Position numbers and translations under genes: made by a program
Shown: piece after piece, positions 1 through 7,329 of the stretch
Position numbering within the stretch: the first letter of the stretch is position 1
Layout: each line of letters opens with the position of its first letter
NCBI RefSeq assembly: GCF_031846275.1
Contig: NZ_JAVRIB010000002.1
Span: 62,001 to 126,000 of the forward strand
Length of the DNA stretch: 64,000 nt
Origin: Spectribacter hydrogenoxidans
GTDB taxonomy: Bacteria; Pseudomonadota; Gammaproteobacteria; Nevskiales; Salinisphaeraceae
Direction of reading: 5' to 3'
The notes under the pieces: model-generated
Told to the model about the DNA's origin: nothing
What the model saw: the letters and a program-made list of their open reading frames with translations, nothing else
Databases searched by the model: none

Positions 1-565
1 CGATCACATACTTGCCGATCCACGTCACTGTCGACGAAGCGCCGGCGGCCAGGATCAGCCCGTACAGATCGGCCAGCCGGCCCTGTGCCCAGAGCAGCAG
101 TATGGCCACGGTCAGCACGATGGCCAGGGTGTTGGTGTGACCCATGCCGCTGATCCAGTGGAACAGATGCACGAACCGATCGTCGCGCATCACCGTCAGT
201 GCCTGATTGATGTGACTATCCAGCGCCACCAGTTCCTCGTTCTCCAGCACTGCCTCGAGCACGCCCGCGGCCAGGGAAACGAGGTACAGCGCCAGCAGCA
301 CGATCAGAGTCAGTGGCAAACCGGCGAAGCGGTTCGGGTCGACGCGGCCCGTGATCCAGGCGGTGAAGCGGGGCCAGCGGCGGCCGATACGCCAGGACAG
401 TGTGTCCGGCAAAGGAACCTGCAAAAGCAGGTGCCAAAATTCGGGAATCCAGATCAGGACCAGTCGCCACAGGGGCCAGGCCAGCCAGCGGCCGATAGCG
501 ACTACCGCGATCAGCACCGGCAGCAGCAACCAAAGCGACAGCGGAGAGATCGAGTCGGCATCCAT
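1..565 (-). CDS. PAP2-like integral membrane phosphatase, 3' end cut by window edge
   Basis: This reading frame begins with ATG at 565 and runs off the left edge, so 188 residues are visible. It shows hydrophobic stretches at about residues 8-25, 85-108 and 150-170, and between the last two a segment (LDSHINQAL, then DDRFVHLFHWISGMG) typical of the region before the first catalytic motif of PAP2 phosphatases. The visible end, TWIGKYVI, probably starts the K-x6-RP motif, so the active site itself lies outside the window. Family members dephosphorylate lipid phosphates such as undecaprenyl pyrophosphate or phosphatidate at the inner membrane. It lies 17 bp downstream of queA on the same strand. 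The family call rests on half a protein. Confidence 0.6.
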   Translation of the reverse strand, partial: MDADSISPLSLWLLLPVLIAVVAIGRWLAWPLWRLVLIWIPEFWHLLLQVPLPDTLSWRIGRRWPRFTAWITGRVDPNRFAGLPLTLIVLLALYLVSLAAGVLEAVLENEELVALDSHINQALTVMRDDRFVHLFHWISGMGHTNTLAIVLTVAILLLWAQGRLADLYGLILAAGASSTVTWIGKYVI

Positions 566-582
566 GCGGGAAGATTACCCGG

Positions 583-1596
583 TCACGCCAGCCACATGGC
601 GTCGCCATAGGACAGAAACCGGTAACCGTTGTCGACCGCATGCCGGTAGGCATCGAGTACCGGTTCACGGCCGGCAAAGGCGCACACCAGCATCAGCAGC
701 GTGGATTCCGGTTCGTGGAAATTGGTGAGCAGGGCGTCCACCACCCGGAACCGGTGCCCCGGTTTTATGAACAGCCGCGTCTCGCCGGCAAACGGGGCCA
801 GCTCGCCCTCGGCGGCCGCGGCTTCCAGGCTGCGGACCACGGTGGTGCCCACCGCCACGACCCGGCCGCCGGCGCTTCGGGTAGCGTTGATGCGTTCGCA
901 GAGCCCGGCACCGACCATTACCCGCTCGGCATGCAGTTGGTGCTGCGACAGGTCCTGGGTGCGTACCCGCTGGTAGGTGCCGGCGCCCACGTGCAGGGTT
1001 AGATGATCGATGGCCACGCCGCGGTCGCGTATGCGGTCGAGCAGGGCATCGTCGAAGTGCAGTCCGGCGGTGGGCGCCGCCACCGCGCCGGGCTCTCGCG
1101 CCCAGACGGTTTGATAGCGTTCACGGTCAGCGTGTTCGTCCGGCCGCCGGATGTAGGGCGGCAGCGGAATGTGGCCATGCTCGATCAGCAGCCCGTCCAG
1201 ATCCCCCTCGGGTAGATGCAGCAGGAACAGTTCGCCGTCGCGGCCGCTGACCTCGATCCGGTGCCCGCCCACGATCAGCTCGGTACCCGGCCGCGGCGGT
1301 TTGCTGGCGCGAACCTTGGCGGAAAAGCGCTGACTGTCCAGCACCCGTTCCACCAGTATTTCCGCCACCCCGCCGCTGGCCTTGCGGCCGTGCAGGCGGG
1401 CGGGGATCACCCGTGTGTCGTTGAGCACCAGCAGATCGCCTGGCGCCAGCAATGCCGGCAGATCAGTGATGTGCTGGTCGGCACAGCGCCCCGTGCCTCG
1501 GTCCAGATGCAGCAGGCGGCTGTCGCCACGCCGAGCCGGGGGATGTTGGGCGATGCAGGCCTCGGGCAACTCGTAGTGGAAGTCGGAACGGCGCAT
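583..1596 (-). CDS. queA: S-adenosylmethionine:tRNA ribosyltransferase-isomerase
   Basis: QueA moves and isomerises the ribose of S-adenosylmethionine onto 7-aminomethyl-7-deazaguanine in tRNA, giving epoxyqueuosine, the next-to-last step of queuosine synthesis. The 337-residue product matches the family length and carries FHYELPEACIAQHPP at the N terminus, LVLNDTRVIPARL near residue 55, GAVAAPTAGLHFD near 170, and TNFHEPESTLLM near 300. The frame stays open far upstream, but the ATG at 1596 places the conserved N terminus exactly. It is transcribed away from the thioredoxin-fold gene at 1684. The usual downstream partner tgt is not present; a PAP2-like gene follows. Confidence 0.96.
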   Translation of the reverse strand: MRRSDFHYELPEACIAQHPPARRGDSRLLHLDRGTGRCADQHITDLPALLAPGDLLVLNDTRVIPARLHGRKASGGVAEILVERVLDSQRFSAKVRASKPPRPGTELIVGGHRIEVSGRDGELFLLHLPEGDLDGLLIEHGHIPLPPYIRRPDEHADRERYQTVWAREPGAVAAPTAGLHFDDALLDRIRDRGVAIDHLTLHVGAGTYQRVRTQDLSQHQLHAERVMVGAGLCERINATRSAGGRVVAVGTTVVRSLEAAAAEGELAPFAGETRLFIKPGHRFRVVDALLTNFHEPESTLLMLVCAFAGREPVLDAYRHAVDNGYRFLSYGDAMWLA

Positions 1597-1683
1597 GGCG
1601 GGCGCATGGTAGCGCTGATTGATCGGCTCGGGCAGGCGCGAACGGTAGAATAGTGGTCGATTCTCACGGGAGCGATTGCCGCC

Positions 1684-2436
1684 ATGCTGAACACTTTGTC
1701 CTCCACCCTGGCCAGTACCGCCCGTGCCTGGCGGGGTTCGCTGGCATTCCGCCCGGCCGAGCGTCAGCCCGCGAAGCTGCTGGAACTCTACGAATTCGAG
1801 GGCTGCCCGTTCTGCCGGCTGGTGCGCGAGGCGATCACCGAGCTGGACCTGGATGTGTTGATCAAGCCCTGTCCCAAGGGTGGCAAGCGATTCAGACCCG
1901 AGGTGGGGCGGCTCGGCGGCAAGATGCAGTTCCCCTTTCTGGTCGACCCGAACACCGACCGCCAGCTCTATGAGTCCACCGACATCATTGACTACCTCTA
2001 TGCCGAGTACGGCGGTCGGTCGGCACCCGCGCGGCCGCTGGGCGGCGCGGTGGCGTTGATGGGCTCGAACGCGGCAACCCTGCTGCGGGGGTTGCGTGGC
2101 ATGCGGCGTCGTGCCGGCCGGGCACCGGATCAGCCGCTGGAACTCTACAGCTTCGAGTCCAGCCCGTTCTCGCGGCCGGTTCGGGAACTGCTCTGCGAAA
2201 TGGAGATTCCCTACATCCTGCGCAGCTTTGGCAAGGCCGTGCCGCAGGAAATCGGCCCGCCCTGGGTGCGTACGCGCTTCTTTCCCGACATCCCGGTTCG
2301 CGGCCGTAATCGTCGGGCCATGCATGAGCAGACCGGGCATCTGCAGGTGCCCTATCTCGTCGACCCGAACACCGACGAAGCGCTGTATGAATCCAGCGCG
2401 ATCGCTTCCTATCTGAAGACCACGTACGCCGCCTGA
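1684..2436 (+). CDS. Tandem glutathione S-transferase N-terminal (thioredoxin-fold) domain protein
   Basis: The 250-residue protein holds two copies of a GST N-terminal / glutaredoxin-like domain. The first (about residues 32-110) has the redox-type motif CPFC at 41-44. The second (about 150-245) has SPFS at the matching place, so both cysteines are replaced. Each copy has the glutathione-contact signature of a Pro-containing strand (FPFLVDPNTD and VPYLVDPNTD) followed by LYES and an acidic residue. No GST C-terminal helical domain is present. Such proteins are usually annotated only as glutathione S-transferase N-terminal domain proteins. A glutathione-dependent redox or chaperone role is inferred; no substrate can be named. 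It faces away from queA. Confidence 0.75.
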   Translation: MLNTLSSTLASTARAWRGSLAFRPAERQPAKLLELYEFEGCPFCRLVREAITELDLDVLIKPCPKGGKRFRPEVGRLGGKMQFPFLVDPNTDRQLYESTDIIDYLYAEYGGRSAPARPLGGAVALMGSNAATLLRGLRGMRRRAGRAPDQPLELYSFESSPFSRPVRELLCEMEIPYILRSFGKAVPQEIGPPWVRTRFFPDIPVRGRNRRAMHEQTGHLQVPYLVDPNTDEALYESSAIASYLKTTYAA

Positions 2437-2478
2437 CGAGCGCCCCGGCGCGTTGTCGGCAAAAGTCGCCATTACGTG

Positions 2479-2640
2479 TCATGGCGAGGCGCTGCCAGCG
2501 GCGAAGCAATCTCGCCGGATCAGCCGCTGGAGGTGGGCCCACGAGGTTGCCACGGCCCCTGTCGGGGCCTCGCAACGACGGGTTTCGAGCCCTTTGCCGC
2601 CCTCCTCATTGCGAGCGGCCGCAGGCCGCGCGGCAATCTC
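2479..2640. repeat. Cluster of three palindromic intergenic repeats (TCATTGCGAG...GGCAATCTC type)
   Basis: The 299-bp gap between two rightward genes holds three related imperfect palindromes. Copy 1 (2479-2516) starts TCATGGCGAGG and ends GAAGCAATCTCGCC. Copy 2 (2543-2579) is in the opposite orientation: its complement starts GTCGTTGCGAGG and ends TGGCAACCTC. Copy 3 (2606-2640) starts TCATTGCGAG and ends GCGGCAATCTC. Shared ends with variable GC-rich middles and alternating orientation are typical of dispersed extragenic palindromes. No convincing gene is seen in this gap. Confidence 0.6.
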
Positions 2641-2735
2641 TTCGCTAAGATGTCATTCGCGGTTGCGCTGCCGCCTGCGACAGCTCAACGCCCGTTACGG
2701 ATGAATTCAGCGGCGGCATTGAGGTCCAATCAGGA

Positions 2736-3158
2736 ATGAGCACTCAGTTTCACGCTACGGTCCGCTTACCCGCTCTGGTTCTGGCACTTCTTGTCGTGGT
2801 CGGCTGCGCCAACCAGCGGCCGGTGATTTATCCCGAGGGTGGCCGCGGCAGCCCGGCCGGGTCGGAGCGGGCCGTCGAGCAGTGCATGGCGATGGCCGAG
2901 GCCAACGGCCTGGACTACAGCGATGGCGACGTGGCCGGGCGTACAGCCCGTGGCGGCGTCATCGGCGGGGCCGGCGGCGCGGCGGTGGGCGCAGTGTTCG
3001 GCGACGTTGGCCGGGGCGCTGGTGCCGGCGCGGCACATGGGGCTGCCACCGGGCTGTTCAGCGGCCTGTTCGCCCGCGGCACGCCCGATCCGGTTTACCG
3101 CAACTTCGTCAACCGCTGCCTGCGAGACCGCGGCTACGATCCCATCGGTTGGCGCTGA
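2736..3158 (+). CDS. Glycine-zipper lipoprotein
   Basis: The 140-residue product begins with a lipoprotein signal peptide (hydrophobic residues about 10-25) ending in the lipobox VVGC, which predicts a lipidated cysteine near residue 26 and transfer to the envelope. A glycine/alanine-rich stretch at about 70-110 (GGVIGGAGGAAVGAVFG, then further GxxxG spacing) is a glycine zipper of the kind that inserts into or packs against membranes. Two cysteines flank it (about residues 50 and 130), and the C terminus YRNFVNRCLRDRGYDPIGW resembles other small envelope lipoproteins. No enzymatic role is indicated. Confidence 0.75.
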   Translation: MSTQFHATVRLPALVLALLVVVGCANQRPVIYPEGGRGSPAGSERAVEQCMAMAEANGLDYSDGDVAGRTARGGVIGGAGGAAVGAVFGDVGRGAGAGAAHGAATGLFSGLFARGTPDPVYRNFVNRCLRDRGYDPIGWR

Positions 3159-3367
3159 TCTGATTCAGCGGCTGCTGGGGGCATCCCGGGCGGCGTGGCG
3201 GCAAGGGGCCGCTACAGAACTTTTCTTCTATATCCCCCTGTAGGTCGACTGCCCGTTCGGGCTGGATCGGTGTCCTCGTGTTTCCAGATATTGCAGCCCG
3301 CGCACATTCGTGCATAAATCGGGTAGGACTAAATTGTAGGACAGTCCTGCCGACAACAATAAATAAG

Positions 3368-3457
3368 CTGGGTATCGACACCCAGCCCGCCCGCTGAGGC
3401 GGCTTTAAAACCCTCATGCCGAGGGTGTGCGGAGGCCGGGTTTTCTGCGATCCGGTC
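3368..3457 (+). ncRNA. Candidate structured 5' leader (hairpin series) upstream of the DUF1302 gene
   Basis: The 539-bp gap from 3159 to 3697 contains no convincing gene but has closely spaced inverted repeats. CTGGGT (3368-3373) pairs with ACCCAG (3380-3385). ACCCTC pairs with GAGGGT around 3409-3426. GGCCGG (3434-3439) pairs with CCGGTC (3452-3457). A weaker GCC/GGC stem lies between the first two. A GA-rich single-stranded stretch follows. It sits about 240 bp before the start of the DUF1302 gene on the same strand. It could be a regulatory leader, a small RNA or only a terminator series; no known riboswitch class was recognised. Confidence 0.3.
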
Positions 3458-3697
3458 TGGAGGGACGGGGAGGGTTTTGGCCGATGACGCGAATCCTGAC
3501 GGCTATCGAGTCAATCATCCGCATCTGCGCGGATGGCGCCTCCCGGCGCAAGCCCCGCGCACCGTATCCCTTCACAGTCGGCGTCAGACGACGGTTTTAC
3601 CCGTGACACCGGCAGCAGCAGCGTCCCTTATCAATTATCAAAAAATCGGGCATCCGTTCGCGCGGTGCCCACGACGCGATCCATGGAGGAGAGACAT

Positions 3698-5530
3698 ATG
3701 GAGACGACAACAAAGCTTCTTTTCGCGATGGGTGTCAGCTTGCCGACCGTGGTGCAGGCTGGTTGGTGGGAGGATATTGATATCAGCTTGGATGGGTTCG
3801 TGAGGCCGGAAATCGCGATACGTACGACCTCGGGTGAGAATCCCTATAACCAGCGTGGGAACATATTCAACGGGCAGCCGGTGGAGCGCACGAGCTTCAC
3901 CACCACCGATACGGTGACTCGCGGTCTGCCCCAGGCGGACAACGAATTCAATCTGACGATTCTGCGCGGAAAGGCGGCACTGAACGCGCGTTTGACGGGC
4001 AATCTCCGGTTCATCGCGGAGGTGCGCGGGATTTATGATATTGACGAATATGACAACTACACGCTCGACGATGCACCCGGCACCAACCCGGCAGGTACCC
4101 TGCAACGTCGGCCTAACCTGTTCGAGTACCGCGTAAGCTCGGACGGCGGCGCCCTGCAGGCCCGCGAAGCGCCCATGGCACTGGAACTGACCGGGCGGGA
4201 CTACATGGTGGATCTGCCCAAGTTCTTTCTGGACTACAACGTCGGGTCCCTCAACCTGCGCGTGGGTAATCAGCAGATCGCCTGGGGGCAGTCGTTGTTC
4301 TTCCGCGTGCTTGACGTGCCAAACGGCCTCGATCTTCGCCGCCACAGCTTGCTTGACTATGTGCCGGAGGAATTCTCGGACAAACGCGTACCTTCGCCAG
4401 CGATAAGAGCCTCATACATGCTGGGATCCTGGGAGCTGGATGGGTTCGTCCAGCATTTCCGGCCGACGATCTACAGCAATCCGAATACGCCCTACAACGC
4501 CATCGCATCGCAATTCACTGTGCACGATCTCTACGGAGAGGTGGACGACGAAGTCAACTACGGCCTGCGGGTACGTGGACCATTGGGGCCGTTCAACCTG
4601 CAGTTGATGGCCGCCCGGCGCTATGCACCGGATGGCACATTCCGCTGGACCCAGTCGGGCGTGGATCGCTCTCTTACGGGTGCGCCGGGCGATATGACCG
4701 GTCCCCTCATGGCCCAGACCGCCTTTGAACGGGATCCGACGGGGGTGGTATCGGCCCAGGAATGGTTCCACTATGCGGGTCTGTCTCGGCTTGATGCCAT
4801 CGACGGACTCAATGCCTCCATCAATGAGTTCCCGGCCGCCCAGATGCTTGGCGCCGCGCCGGTGCAGGATGAGATGGGGGCCCGTCTGACCCTGGATACC
4901 TTTTTCCAGGCGTCTGGCGGGCTGCGTGGCCATATTGCTCGGGAGTATCACCGCGAGAATGTTTTCGGTGCCGGGCTAAGCTACGTGTTCCGCGGTGAAG
5001 CGGGTTCGATTTTCGATCAGCTGATTACCAACATCGAAGTCCAGTACGCGCAGGACCGGACCTTCACCAACGTGTCTCTCAGCCGCGACTACATTGTTGA
5101 AGACGAGTGGACGGCGGCCCTAGTATTCGAGAAGTACCAGAAATTCAGCTATCAGTTTCCGGCCACGTATTTCGTGCTGCAGTGGCTGCACAAGAGCGAA
5201 AGTGACCTCTTCGGCCGGAAACTGGAAGGCATGGGTGGCAGCGCCGAGCGGGCTGCCCGGGACGCCAGCGATCCCAGTAATGCCAATTATGTGGCGTTTG
5301 CCTTTCAGCAGCCGTTTCCCAACCTGATCTGGCGAGTGGATTTCGCCGCGCTTTACGATGTCGAGGGAGGGTTGCTGCTGCAGCCCGCGGTGCGGTGGAC
5401 GTTGAGCCGCGAGTTCTCAATGGAACTCTTCTACAACTATCTGGAAGGCGACCTGGGTAGCAAGAATCCGAACTACAACGCGATTTCCACCGTGGATTAT
5501 GCGGACGAGCTGGGTATCCGAGCGACATGA
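3698..5530 (+). CDS. DUF1302 family outer-membrane beta-barrel protein
   Basis: The 610-residue product starts at ATG 3698 behind a strong ribosome binding site (GGAGGAGAG, 6 bases before). It opens with a signal peptide whose likely cleavage follows VQA at about residue 22. The mature part alternates polar and aromatic residues as expected for a large barrel and ends with many aromatic strands. The segment RVGNQQIAWGQSLFFRVLDV, then NGLDLRRHSLLDYVPEEF, fits DUF1302 proteins. These proteins are often near lipid, sterol or hydrocarbon catabolic genes and are thought to be transport-related. A DUF1329 partner gene, common next to this family, is absent. A long leader with hairpins precedes it and a terminator-like hairpin follows. 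Confidence 0.85.
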   Translation: METTTKLLFAMGVSLPTVVQAGWWEDIDISLDGFVRPEIAIRTTSGENPYNQRGNIFNGQPVERTSFTTTDTVTRGLPQADNEFNLTILRGKAALNARLTGNLRFIAEVRGIYDIDEYDNYTLDDAPGTNPAGTLQRRPNLFEYRVSSDGGALQAREAPMALELTGRDYMVDLPKFFLDYNVGSLNLRVGNQQIAWGQSLFFRVLDVPNGLDLRRHSLLDYVPEEFSDKRVPSPAIRASYMLGSWELDGFVQHFRPTIYSNPNTPYNAIASQFTVHDLYGEVDDEVNYGLRVRGPLGPFNLQLMAARRYAPDGTFRWTQSGVDRSLTGAPGDMTGPLMAQTAFERDPTGVVSAQEWFHYAGLSRLDAIDGLNASINEFPAAQMLGAAPVQDEMGARLTLDTFFQASGGLRGHIAREYHRENVFGAGLSYVFRGEAGSIFDQLITNIEVQYAQDRTFTNVSLSRDYIVEDEWTAALVFEKYQKFSYQFPATYFVLQWLHKSESDLFGRKLEGMGGSAERAARDASDPSNANYVAFAFQQPFPNLIWRVDFAALYDVEGGLLLQPAVRWTLSREFSMELFYNYLEGDLGSKNPNYNAISTVDYADELGIRAT

Positions 5531-5531
5531 C

Positions 5532-5590
5532 GACCGGGGACCGGATACGCTGCCAGTCCGGTGTATTCGGCCCCGGGTCTTTCGTTTACC
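5532..5590 (+). terminator. Probable rho-independent terminator after the DUF1302 gene
   Basis: A long interrupted stem begins directly after the DUF1302 stop codon. GACCGGGG (5532-5539) pairs with CCCCGGGTC (5571-5579, one bulged base), and inside it ACCGG (5540-5544) pairs with CCGGT (5558-5562). The sequence then runs TCTTTCGTTT. It lies between convergent genes. Confidence 0.5.
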
Positions 5591-5646
5591 GCGCGACCGG
5601 GCACGCCCGTGTCGCCGACGAGTGGCGCGGACAGCGTGTGCCGGGT

Positions 5647-6129
5647 TCAGCGTGGTTTGCTTAGATCGTCCAGCGGCTGCGGCTCATCGATGTAATCGCT
5701 GAACGACAGCGCCTGATCGTTGACGTCGTCCGGGTCCACCTGCACCAGGAAGTCTCCGAATCGCGTGCCCTGATCCTCGCGGCGACCGTCGCCGTCGAGA
5801 TCGCCCACCGCGGACGCCGGATCAGCCGGGGTAATTGGCATGGTGGAAGGCGGCTCGGGGGCCAGCAGCGCGCCGACAAGCGGAATGCCGCTCAACAGAT
5901 CGGCAATGCCGATGCTGTCCCCGGTGGGAGCGAGGCTTGAGCCGGGATCGGCCAGTGATGCGGTCAGCATGTCGGAGCTGATCAGCGTCTGACCGGCCAG
6001 GGCCACGCGCAGAGGTGTGTCGGCATCCGCCAGCTGAATGTCCACCAGCGGTGAATCATTCTGGGCGTTGGCCGTTCCCAGGGCCGGCAGCAGCAGGGCA
6101 GCAGTGAGTAGCGTGTGTTTGACGGACAT
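5647..6129 (-). CDS. Small secreted protein with an acidic calcium-loop-like motif
   Basis: The 160-residue product starts at ATG 6129, giving a clean signal peptide (KHTLLTAALLLPALGTANAQ, cleavage after about residue 22). The mature part is acidic and Pro/Asp-rich. Near residue 115 it contains GDLDGDGRREDQG, whose D-x-D-x-D-G spacing resembles the calcium loops of EF-hand, dockerin or thrombospondin type 3 repeats. No catalytic motif is visible and no family was recognised. An upstream in-frame ATG at 6186 would destroy the signal peptide. The gene converges on the DUF1302 gene and follows the SRPBCC gene on the same strand. Confidence 0.6.
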   Translation of the reverse strand: MSVKHTLLTAALLLPALGTANAQNDSPLVDIQLADADTPLRVALAGQTLISSDMLTASLADPGSSLAPTGDSIGIADLLSGIPLVGALLAPEPPSTMPITPADPASAVGDLDGDGRREDQGTRFGDFLVQVDPDDVNDQALSFSDYIDEPQPLDDLSKPR

Positions 6130-6195
6130 GGTAACGGACCGGGTCGAGCGATGTCCCCACTTTACCCCCGCTGCCGAGATTGGCAAGCAACCACG

Positions 6196-6840
6196 CTATC
6201 GGCGCCGCCGGAACAGTCGCGCCGGCAGGCCCAGTGCCTGGCGGACCGCCCCCATCAGCCGGGCTCCGGCGTAGGGAATCAGCCGTCGGGGTGGCGGCGC
6301 TGCTCTTTCCGAGGCTCGCTGCGCGGGCGGCGCGGTGGCTGCCGGCGCACCGGTACTGGCCGACGCGGGCAGGGAGTGGCGCCAGCGCGGATGGGTAGAT
6401 TCCAGTGATCGTTTCCAGATCAGCAGCGCCGTGCCGTAGATCGCGGTCAGCGCCACGCTGGCGCTGCGCTCGATCAGCGCGGCGCCGACCGGCGACCGCG
6501 CGCGGAAGCGCGATATCCACTGGATTTCGGTGCCGCCCGCCACTTCGCGCAGCCGCATCTCGCTGCCCAGGTGGTGGATGGGGAAGGGCACGCGGATCAT
6601 GCGCCAGGCCAGCCGGTGTGGTGGGTCGAAGTCGGTGATGCGTTCCACCAGGGTGCCCACGGTCAGCGACAGTTCGCGCTCTGCGCCGGTGCCCTGGCGA
6701 TCGGGCTCGCCTTCACGCAACAGCCGGGCCCGGCGCACCCCGGGCAGCCGGGCGTAATTGTCCAGTTCGGCAATGTGCGCGAACACCGCCGTCATGGGGG
6801 CGGCGATGCGCCGCCGGATGCGGATGACGCGAAACGGCAT
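6196..6840 (-). CDS. SRPBCC (START-like) domain protein
   Basis: The 214-residue protein has a typical START/polyketide-cyclase-like N-terminal domain (about residues 1-150). It starts with RIAAPMTAVFAHIAELDNYARLPG, then shows the repeated strands of a helix-grip fold, including GTEIQWISRFRARSP, and ends with a long amphipathic helix. The last 60 residues are Ala/Arg/Pro-rich and probably disordered. Members bind hydrophobic ligands or act in coenzyme Q trafficking, but nothing here fixes the ligand. Its start codon directly follows the stop codon of the rhodanese gene, so the two are probably cotranscribed and translationally coupled. Confidence 0.75.
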   Translation of the reverse strand: MPFRVIRIRRRIAAPMTAVFAHIAELDNYARLPGVRRARLLREGEPDRQGTGAERELSLTVGTLVERITDFDPPHRLAWRMIRVPFPIHHLGSEMRLREVAGGTEIQWISRFRARSPVGAALIERSASVALTAIYGTALLIWKRSLESTHPRWRHSLPASASTGAPAATAPPAQRASERAAPPPRRLIPYAGARLMGAVRQALGLPARLFRRRR

Positions 6841-7209
6841 TCAGGATTCGGTGGGCATCAGCTCGCGCAGCGCCCGCCAGCCGCCGTCCACCGACACCAC
6901 CCGGCCGTAGCCCATCGCCCGCAGGGCATCCGCCGCCAGCGCCGAGCGATAGCCGCCGCCGCAATACAGATACAACGGCTGCTGCGGGTCGGGATGCCGG
7001 GCCTCGATGTCGCGCTCGATAACGCCCTTGCCCAGGTGTTCGGCCCCGGTCACATGCCCGCCTGCGTATTCGGATTCCTCGCGCACATCGATCAGCGCGG
7101 CATCGGGTTCGCGGGCCAGAGCGTCGGCCAGGTCGGCGGCGTCGATTTCGCGGATGCGGCCGCGTGCCTGCGCGACCAGTGCCAGGAAGCCGGGTGAATG
7201 GTCACTCAT
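6841..7209 (-). CDS. Rhodanese-like domain protein
   Basis: The 122-residue protein is a single rhodanese domain starting at ATG 7209 (MSDHSPGF). It has the entry motif ALIDVREESEYAGGHVTGAEHL and the active-site loop LYLYCGGGYRSALAA, with Cys near residue 83 as the sulfur-carrying residue. Single-domain rhodaneses carry sulfane sulfur to thiol acceptors in the cytoplasm. The gene is followed with no gap by the SRPBCC gene. The same frame is open for about 1.8 kb upstream, but that part lies opposite the acyl-CoA dehydrogenase and is not coding. Confidence 0.85.
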   Translation of the reverse strand: MSDHSPGFLALVAQARGRIREIDAADLADALAREPDAALIDVREESEYAGGHVTGAEHLGKGVIERDIEARHPDPQQPLYLYCGGGYRSALAADALRAMGYGRVVSVDGGWRALRELMPTES

Positions 7210-7329
7210 CGACGGCGTCGGGAAGGGGCGTTTCCATCGCGTAAGTGTGCCTCGAAAGCCCGGACCAATACGAGCACCCCGGGCCCCGGGTTGGCTACAC
7301 TCGGCCCCCCGTTCCATCGATCTGCCGCC

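Noticed and set aside
1600..2472. N-terminal extension of queA by about 290 codons
   Set aside because: The extension is antisense to the thioredoxin-fold gene and has no QueA similarity.
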